Shown here one piece after another: positions 58,353 through 64,000 of a stretch of DNA of 64,000 nt. How positions within the stretch are numbered: position 1 is the first letter of the stretch; every line of letters begins with the position of its first letter. Source of the DNA: G963665185 sp963665185 (GTDB lineage Bacteria > Desulfobacterota > Desulfovibrionia > Desulfovibrionales > Desulfovibrionaceae). The notes under the pieces are model-generated. The model ran no database searches and was not told the DNA's origin. It was given only the letters and a program-made list of their open reading frames with translations. Made by a program: the position numbers and the translations under genes. Location: assembly GCA_963665185.2 (NCBI GenBank), contig CAXXPO010000005.1, positions 158,225 to 222,224 on the forward strand, written 5' to 3'.

Positions 58353-60893
58353 GTGGATCTTCAAAATTTTTCAAATAAGCTTGCAGAGGCGACAAAAAAT
58401 CTTACCCCCGAGGAGCGCGCTTCTCTGAAAAAGATTTTCGAAGGCGTTTCCGCCGACATCCTGCGGTCGGCAGCCGTGGACAGCGCATCCCACGCACCGG
58501 AAAAGACCGGCGTGCCGGACGGCCCCACCGAGCGCCACGTCAAGCTCAAAGAGAATTTCTTAAAGCACGTCCCCAGCATCACCACCCACCGCGCCCGCGC
58601 CATCACCAAGATTGCCGCGGAGCATCCCGGCATGCCCAAGATCCTGCTGCGCGGCAAGTGCTTCCGCTACTGCTGCGAAACAGCCCCCCTGGTCATCCAG
58701 GACCACGAGCTCATCGTGGGCGCTCCCAACGGCGCTCCCCGGGCGGGCGCCTTTTCGCCCGACATCGCCTGGCGCTGGATGAAGGACGAAATCGACACCA
58801 TCGGCACACGTCCCCAGGATCCGTTCTACATCTCCGATGAAGACAAGAAGATCATGCTGGAAGAGCTTTTTCCCTTTTGGGAAAGCAAATCCGTGGATGA
58901 GTATTGTGAAGGCCAGTACCGCGAAGCCGGGCTGTGGGAGCTTTCCGGCGAGTCCTTCGTGTCCGACTGCTCCTACCACGCGGTGAACGGCGGGGGCGAC
59001 TCCAACCCCGGCTACGACGTCATCCTGATGAAGAAGGGCATGCTCGACATCCAGCTCGAAGCCAGGGAACACCTGAAGAATCTGGATTACGAGAATCCAG
59101 AGGACATCGACAAGATCTACTTCTACAAGTCCGTCATCGACACCACCAAAGGCGTGATGAGCTACGCCAAGCGGATGTCCGATTACGCCGCGGAACTGGC
59201 CGCCAAGGAAACCGATCCCAAGCGCAAGGCCGAACTGCTCAAGATTTCCGAGGTCAATGCCAGGGTTCCGGCCCACAAGCCCGAGACCTTCTGGGAAGCC
59301 ATCCAGGCCGTATGGACCATCGAGTCTCTGCTGGTGGTCGAGGAAAACCAGACCGGCATGTCCATCGGTCGCGTGGACCAGTACATGTATCCCTTTTTCA
59401 AGGCAGATCTCGAAGCCGGCCGCATGACCGAATACGAGGCCTTCGACCTTGCGGGCTGCATGCTCATCAAGATGTCCGAAATGATGTGGATCACCAGCGA
59501 GGGCGGTTCCAAATTCTTCGCCGGATACCAGCCCTTCGTCAACATGTGCGTGGGCGGCGTGACCCGTGACGGTCGCGATGCCACCAACGATCTGACCTAT
59601 CTTCTCATGGACGCCGTGCGGCACGTCCGGATTTACCAGCCCTCTCTCGCAACACGTGTTCACAACAAATCGCCGCAGAAATACCTGAAGAAGATCGTCG
59701 ATGTCATCCGTTCCGGCATGGGCTTTCCCGCCGTCCACTTTGACGACACCCACATCAAGATGATGCTGGCCAAGGGCGTTTCCATCGAAGACGCCCGCGA
59801 CTACTGCCTGATGGGCTGCGTGGAGCCGCAGAAGTCGGGCCGTTTGTACCAGTGGACCTCCACGGCCTACACCCAGTGGCCCATCTGCATCGAGCTGGTT
59901 CTCAACCACGGCGTTCCGCTCTGGTACGGCAAGAACGTCTGCCCGGATTTCGGCGACCTCGACCAGTACGACACCTTTGAGAAGTTCGATGCCGCTGTGA
60001 AGGAAATGATCAAGTACGTCACCAAGTGGACCAGCGTGGCGACCGTCATTTCCCAGCGCGTGCACAGGGACCATGCTCCCAAGCCGCTCATGTCCATCAT
60101 GTACGAAGGCTGCATGGAATGCGGCAGGGATGTCGCCGCGGGCGGCGCCATGTACAACTTCGGTCCCGGCGTCGTCTGGAGCGGGCTGGCCACGTATGCC
60201 GACTCCATGGCCGCCATCAAGAAGCTGGTCTACGACGACAGGAAATACACCCTGGCCCAGCTGAACGAAGCCCTGAAGGCCGACTTTGAAGGCTACGAGC
60301 AGATCAAGGCCGATTGCCTTGCCGCACCCAAGTACGGCAACGACGACGACTACGCCGACCTGATCGCCGCCGAGCTGGTCCACTTTACGGAAACTGAGCA
60401 CCGCAAGTTCAAGACCCTCTATTCGGTGTTGAGCCACGGAACCCTGTCCATCTCCAACAACACGCCGTTCGGCCAGCTGCTCGGCGCATCCGCCAATGGC
60501 CGCAAGGCCTGGAGCCCCCTTTCCGACGGCATCAGCCCCACCCAGGGCGCCGACTACAAGGGGCCCACGGCCATCATCAAGTCTGTTTCCAAGATGGCCA
60601 ACGACAGCATGAACATCGGCATGGTGCACAACTTCAAGCTGATGTCCGGCCTGCTCGACACGCCCGAAGGGGAGAACGGCATCATCACCCTGCTGCGCAC
60701 CGCCTGCATGCTGGGCAACGGCGAAATGCAGTTCAACTACCTGGACAACGAGGTTCTGCTGGACGCCCAGAAGCATCCCGAGAACTACCGTGATCTCGTG
60801 GTCCGCGTGGCCGGGTACAGCGCGTTTTTTGTCGAGCTGTGCAAGGACGTGCAGGACGAAATCATCAGCAGAACTGTGTTGCATGAAATATAG
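58353..60893 (+). CDS. cutC: Choline trimethylamine-lyase (glycyl radical enzyme)
   Basis: The protein is 846 residues from a GTG after GGAGGAAGC. It cleaves choline to trimethylamine and acetaldehyde. Key residues fall at the numbers known for Desulfovibrio CutC: thiyl Cys489 and Glu491 in MGCVEPQKSGR, Asp216 in NGGGDSNPGYD, and radical Gly821 in RVAGYSAFF. The CutC-specific choline pocket motif YQWTSTAYTQWP follows Cys489. The first 55 residues precede the barrel and include an amphipathic helix (FSNKLAEATKNLTPEERASL), a possible encapsulation signal. It lies between two shell-gene segments and is followed by its activase. Confidence 0.97.
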   Translation: MDLQNFSNKLAEATKNLTPEERASLKKIFEGVSADILRSAAVDSASHAPEKTGVPDGPTERHVKLKENFLKHVPSITTHRARAITKIAAEHPGMPKILLRGKCFRYCCETAPLVIQDHELIVGAPNGAPRAGAFSPDIAWRWMKDEIDTIGTRPQDPFYISDEDKKIMLEELFPFWESKSVDEYCEGQYREAGLWELSGESFVSDCSYHAVNGGGDSNPGYDVILMKKGMLDIQLEAREHLKNLDYENPEDIDKIYFYKSVIDTTKGVMSYAKRMSDYAAELAAKETDPKRKAELLKISEVNARVPAHKPETFWEAIQAVWTIESLLVVEENQTGMSIGRVDQYMYPFFKADLEAGRMTEYEAFDLAGCMLIKMSEMMWITSEGGSKFFAGYQPFVNMCVGGVTRDGRDATNDLTYLLMDAVRHVRIYQPSLATRVHNKSPQKYLKKIVDVIRSGMGFPAVHFDDTHIKMMLAKGVSIEDARDYCLMGCVEPQKSGRLYQWTSTAYTQWPICIELVLNHGVPLWYGKNVCPDFGDLDQYDTFEKFDAAVKEMIKYVTKWTSVATVISQRVHRDHAPKPLMSIMYEGCMECGRDVAAGGAMYNFGPGVVWSGLATYADSMAAIKKLVYDDRKYTLAQLNEALKADFEGYEQIKADCLAAPKYGNDDDYADLIAAELVHFTETEHRKFKTLYSVLSHGTLSISNNTPFGQLLGASANGRKAWSPLSDGISPTQGADYKGPTAIIKSVSKMANDSMNIGMVHNFKLMSGLLDTPEGENGIITLLRTACMLGNGEMQFNYLDNEVLLDAQKHPENYRDLVVRVAGYSAFFVELCKDVQDEIISRTVLHEI

Positions 60894-60979
60894 CGTCGTA
60901 TCCGCCCTATAGCGGAAGCAACGCCGACTGAGTCTGGAACCTTCGGGATTCGGGAACCATAAGCCGCAGAGAACGCATC

Positions 60980-61912
60980 GTGATTGAAAGAAAAGCACTG
61001 ATTTTCAACATCCAGAAATACAACATGTATGACGGCCCGGGTGTGCGGACCCTGGTGTTTTTCAAAGGATGCCCCCTGCGCTGCAAATGGTGCTCGAATC
61101 CCGAGGGCCAGCTCCGGCGGTTCCAGGTTCTGTTCAAAAGGGACTCGTGCGTCCATTGCGGCGCCTGTGTCCCGGTATGCCCGGTGGGTATCCACTCCAT
61201 GGGGCCGGGCAATTCGAGCCACCGCATATCCCGCGACATCGAGTGCATCGGCTGCCGCAAGTGCGAGGAAGCCTGCCCGTCCTCGGCCCTGGCCGTGGTG
61301 GGCGAACAGAAGACCATTTCAGAACTTGTGGACATCATCGAAGAGGACCGTCCCTTTTACGAGACGTCGGGCGGCGGGGTGACCCTGGGCGGCGGAGAGG
61401 CGTTGATGCAGCCCGAAGCCGCGGCCAACGTTCTGATGGTCTGCAAGCAGCGCGGCATCAATACCGCCATGGAGACATGCGGGTACGCAAGACCCGAAGC
61501 CTTGATGAAGGTTGCGGAGTTTACGGACCTCTTTCTTTTCGACCTCAAGCACATGGACCCGGACAGACATTATGAACTGACCGGTGTGCGCAACGAGAGA
61601 ATATTGAGCAATCTGCAATTGCTGCTTGAGAACAAGCACAATGTGAAGGTTCGTGTGCCGCTGCTCAAGGGCGTCAACGACAGCCCGGACGAGATGGAAC
61701 AGATGATCCGTTTTCTCCGTCCGTATCAGGAATACAAAAATTTCAAAGGGATAGACCTTCTTCCCTACCACAAGATGGGAGTGGGCAAGTACGCGCAGTT
61801 GGATTGGGACTATCCCATCACGGGCGATCCGAAGCTGACGGACGAGGACCTTGGGCGCGTTGAGAGCTGTATTCGGAAGTACGACTTTCCGGTTTCCGTG
61901 ATTCGGCATTAG
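60980..61912 (+). CDS. cutD: CutC-activating radical SAM enzyme
   Basis: The protein is 310 residues from a GTG start. The radical SAM cluster is C31, C35 and C38 (GCPLRCKWCSNPEG). An inserted ferredoxin-like domain holds two further Cys sets (CVHCGACVPVCPVG and CIGCRKCEEACPSSA), as in other glycyl-radical activases. SAM contacts appear in GGGVTLGGGEALMQPE. It makes the Gly821 radical on CutC with SAM and low-potential electrons. No strong ribosome site is visible. The gene begins 87 bases after cutC. Confidence 0.95.
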   Translation: MIERKALIFNIQKYNMYDGPGVRTLVFFKGCPLRCKWCSNPEGQLRRFQVLFKRDSCVHCGACVPVCPVGIHSMGPGNSSHRISRDIECIGCRKCEEACPSSALAVVGEQKTISELVDIIEEDRPFYETSGGGVTLGGGEALMQPEAAANVLMVCKQRGINTAMETCGYARPEALMKVAEFTDLFLFDLKHMDPDRHYELTGVRNERILSNLQLLLENKHNVKVRVPLLKGVNDSPDEMEQMIRFLRPYQEYKNFKGIDLLPYHKMGVGKYAQLDWDYPITGDPKLTDEDLGRVESCIRKYDFPVSVIRH

Positions 61913-61971
61913 GCGACGATCCGGCGCAAGCCGGCGCGGGCACATTTACCGGGATCGAGGAGAATTTCGTT

Positions 61972-62613
61972 ATGAAGGCACTTGGATTCATTGAAACAAT
62001 GGGGCTTCTCGCGGCCGTCGAGGCTGCCGACGCCATGCTCAAGGCTGCCGACGTGCGACTTCTGGAAAAGAATCTCGCCAGCGGCGGTCTGGTGACCATC
62101 TCGGTCACGGGCGAGGTTGCCGCGGTACAGGCCGCCGTGGAGGCCGCCGCCGCGTCGGTGCGGCGCATCGACGCGGCAGGGCTGGTTTCGCAGCATGTGA
62201 TCCCCCGGCCGGACCGGGAGGTCGCGCACATCATCGCCACGACCCCGCCCGAATGTCCCCCTGATCCAGAGGCCCCTGAGGTTTGTGAAGATCCCGAGGA
62301 AACCGAAATCCTTGTGGAAAGCGTCGGACCTGCCACGCCTGAAGAAGGCGAGGCTCCGGCGGAGGAATCTCCGGAACCGGAAGCTGCGGTTCCGGCTGAC
62401 GAGCCGATGGCCAAGCTCCTGAAGGATTCGCAGGTGCACGACGAGCCGCAACGCCACACCATTTCCCAATTGAAGAAGATGAGCGTGACCAGGTTGCGGC
62501 AGATAGCCCGCTCCCTGGGCGGCGCGGCATTGCCCCAGGATAAGATTTCCACTGCCAAGAAGAAGGACCTGATCGAATCGATCGTAAATGTATACAGGCA
62601 GAGAGAGGAGTAG
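61972..62613 (+). CDS. BMC shell protein with C-terminal Rho_N/SAP-like domain
   Basis: The protein is 213 residues with a CGAGGAG site. Residues 1-90 are one BMC domain (MKALGFIETMGLLAAVEAADAM, ASGGLVTISVTGEVAAVQAAV). Residues about 91-155 are an acidic Pro/Glu-rich linker. Residues about 160-210 (HTISQLKKMSVTRLRQIARS, then KKKDLIESIVNVYRQ) form a small helix-extended-helix like Rho N-terminal or SAP domains. Such tails are found in some shell proteins of glycyl-radical compartments. Its job may be cargo docking, shell positioning or nucleic-acid contact, and none is shown. Confidence 0.88.
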   Translation: MKALGFIETMGLLAAVEAADAMLKAADVRLLEKNLASGGLVTISVTGEVAAVQAAVEAAAASVRRIDAAGLVSQHVIPRPDREVAHIIATTPPECPPDPEAPEVCEDPEETEILVESVGPATPEEGEAPAEESPEPEAAVPADEPMAKLLKDSQVHDEPQRHTISQLKKMSVTRLRQIARSLGGAALPQDKISTAKKKDLIESIVNVYRQREE

Positions 62614-62617
62614 TTCC

Positions 62618-64000
62618 ATGGTAGACAAAGACTTATTGTCCATGCAGGAAGCCCGTTCCCTGGTGCGCGCCGCGCGCAAGGCCCAGGCGGACCTCGCCCT
62701 TCTGGATCAGGAGCACGTTGATTCCATTGTCGAGGCTATTGCCGAAGCCGCTGCCGCGCATGCCGAGGAGCTGGCGCAGATGGCTGTGGAAGAGACAGGT
62801 TTCGGCAAGGTGGCGGATAAGAAAATCAAGAATATTTTGGCGAGCGAGAAGCTCTGCGAAGCCATCAAGAATATGAGGACCATTGGTGTCCTCAACGACG
62901 ACACGGCACGTAAAATCGTTGAAATAGCCGTTCCCATGGGGGTCATCGCCGGGATCATTCCCTCAACCAACCCCACCTCGACGACGATCTACAAAGCCCT
63001 CATCGCGGTGAAGGCAGGCAATGCCATTGTCTTCACCCCCCATCCCAGTGCACGCAAGTGCATCGGCAAAACCGTGGCGATCATTCAGGAAGTTCTGCAG
63101 AAAAAAGGCATGTGCACGGACCTCGTCAGTGTAATGAGCGTTCCCACCATTGCAGGCAGCAACGAACTCATGAAGATCGCCGACCTGATTCTCGCCACGG
63201 GTGGTCCCGGCATGGTGAAGGCGGCCTACAGTTCCGGCACGCCGGCTCTGGGCGTGGGCGCGGGGAACGTCCCGGCCTATATCGAACGCAGCGCGGACAT
63301 CGGGGAGGCCGTTTCCAAAATCCTTTCCAGCAAGACGTTCGACAACGGCACTGTCTGCGCATCGGAGCAGTCCATCGTCACCGAGTCGTGCATTGCGGAC
63401 AAGGTCAGGTCCACGCTGATCGCCCAGGGCGGCTACTTTCTGGAAGGGGAGAAGCTCGAAAAGGTCAAACGTGTCATGGAACGGGGCAACGGCGCCATGA
63501 ACCCGGAAATCGTGGGCAGGGACGCCGAGACCATCGCCCATGTCGCCGGCATCGAGGTGCCACATGGAACACGTCTTCTTATTTCCGACGAAAAGGGCGT
63601 GGGACCGCAGTATCCCTTTTCCAAGGAGAAACTGACCGCGCTTCTCGGTTTTTACGTGGTCGGGGACTGGAAAGAGGCGTGCGAGATCTGCCATGCGCTT
63701 TTGGAAAACGGAGGCATCGGTCATTCCCTGTCCATCCACTCCCGGAACGAAGAGATCATCCGTGAATTCGGCATGAAGAAGCCCGTCTCCCGTCTGCTGG
63801 TGAACACGCCGTCCACCCAGGGCGCGGTGGGCATAACCACCTCCCTGTTTCCCTCGCTCACGCTGGGCTGCGGCGCGGTGGGCGGAAGCTCCACTTCCGA
63901 CAACGTCACACCCCTGAACCTGATAAACATCCGCAGGGTGGCCTACGATCTGGGGAACTCAGAATGCCAGGCCGCTCCGGTCCAAGAGGCGTCTTCGCCC
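62618..64000 (+). CDS. CoA-acylating acetaldehyde dehydrogenase, cut by window end
   Basis: The first 461 residues are present, from MVDKDLLSMQEARSLV with GAGGAG upstream, five bases after the shell gene. The NAD/CoA region VPMGVIAGIIPSTNPTSTTI and catalytic Cys247 in NGTVCASEQSIV are intact. It should oxidise CutC-made acetaldehyde to acetyl-CoA inside the compartment. Near the window end (residue ~445 onward) a linker starts (SECQAAPVQEASSP) that may lead to a C-terminal encapsulation peptide outside the window. The gene order matches the cutA-to-cutF order I recall for D. desulfuricans, where this would be cutF. I leave the symbol open. Confidence 0.92.
   Translation, partial: MVDKDLLSMQEARSLVRAARKAQADLALLDQEHVDSIVEAIAEAAAAHAEELAQMAVEETGFGKVADKKIKNILASEKLCEAIKNMRTIGVLNDDTARKIVEIAVPMGVIAGIIPSTNPTSTTIYKALIAVKAGNAIVFTPHPSARKCIGKTVAIIQEVLQKKGMCTDLVSVMSVPTIAGSNELMKIADLILATGGPGMVKAAYSSGTPALGVGAGNVPAYIERSADIGEAVSKILSSKTFDNGTVCASEQSIVTESCIADKVRSTLIAQGGYFLEGEKLEKVKRVMERGNGAMNPEIVGRDAETIAHVAGIEVPHGTRLLISDEKGVGPQYPFSKEKLTALLGFYVVGDWKEACEICHALLENGGIGHSLSIHSRNEEIIREFGMKKPVSRLLVNTPSTQGAVGITTSLFPSLTLGCGAVGGSSTSDNVTPLNLINIRRVAYDLGNSECQAAPVQEASSP

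Noticed and set aside
58560..60998. Open frame of about 812 codons on the minus strand over cutC
   Set aside because: It is antisense to cutC, which has every catalytic residue. The product has no recognisable domain.
1..64000. tRNA, rRNA, CRISPR array, insertion sequence or phage genes
   Set aside because: No cloverleaf-like sequence, regularly spaced repeats, transposase motifs or phage structural genes were seen on either strand by reading. A covariance-model scan was not possible here.

Overview
The window looks like chromosome from a Desulfovibrio-type sulfate reducer (Desulfovibrionaceae). The grounds are a GC-rich base composition, a choline TMA-lyase microcompartment locus, a tungsten-type aldehyde:ferredoxin oxidoreductase, a nif-type Fe-S system, c-type cytochrome maturation genes, and a TtpC/DUF3450 TonB system. 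I saw no tRNA, rRNA, CRISPR array, insertion sequence or prophage.

Region 1 (0.4-12.9 kb, minus strand) is one long uptake block. It runs TonB-dependent receptor, ABC substrate-binding protein, permease, ATPase fused to a THEP1-like NTPase, ResB, CcsA, DUF3450, TtpC, ExbB, ExbD, TonB, TPR protein. The outer-membrane gate, inner-membrane importer and energising complex are encoded together, with a ResB/CcsA pair (normally heme handling) between them. Three adjacent genes (CcsA, DUF3450, TtpC) carry eight reading-frame breaks, all in the same direction, which looks more like local consensus error than decay.

Region 2 (13.4-36.6 kb) is mostly housekeeping and stress. It holds pstS-pstC-pstA without pstB in the window, a CHASE-like hybrid histidine kinase, a PP-loop protein, the psp system with a sigma-54 promoter and divergent pspF, a universal stress protein, an NlpC/P60 lipoprotein, two diguanylate cyclases, a BI-1 protein, a CaCA exchanger, an SNF symporter, and the cysteine/Fe-S set nifU-nifS-cysK-cysE-VOC.

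Region 3 (36.7-49.6 kb) mixes secreted unknowns (including two tandem Cys-rich lipoproteins), a sialidase-like BNR protein behind pyrK-pyrD, a U32 protease, a REC-PAS-GGDEF regulator, CheX, an HNH nuclease and CysQ.

Region 4 (49.5-53.5 kb) has AOR-MoaD-ThiF genes preceded by two near-identical palindromes that I suggest are tungstate-responsive operators. A STAS protein and a YihY membrane protein follow.

Region 5 (55.99-64 kb, plus strand) is a glycyl-radical microcompartment operon behind a MerR-type promoter. Its order is BMC-T shell, aldehyde-dehydrogenase-like protein lacking the catalytic Cys, CutC, CutD, BMC shell protein with a C-terminal Rho_N/SAP-like domain, and a normal aldehyde dehydrogenase cut by the window end. 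Choline would be cleaved to trimethylamine and acetaldehyde inside the shell, and the acetaldehyde oxidised to acetyl-CoA.

A divergent ~100-130-bp intergenic repeat occurs three times (20.1, 34.3 and 38.5 kb), twice abutting a strong terminator between convergent genes.
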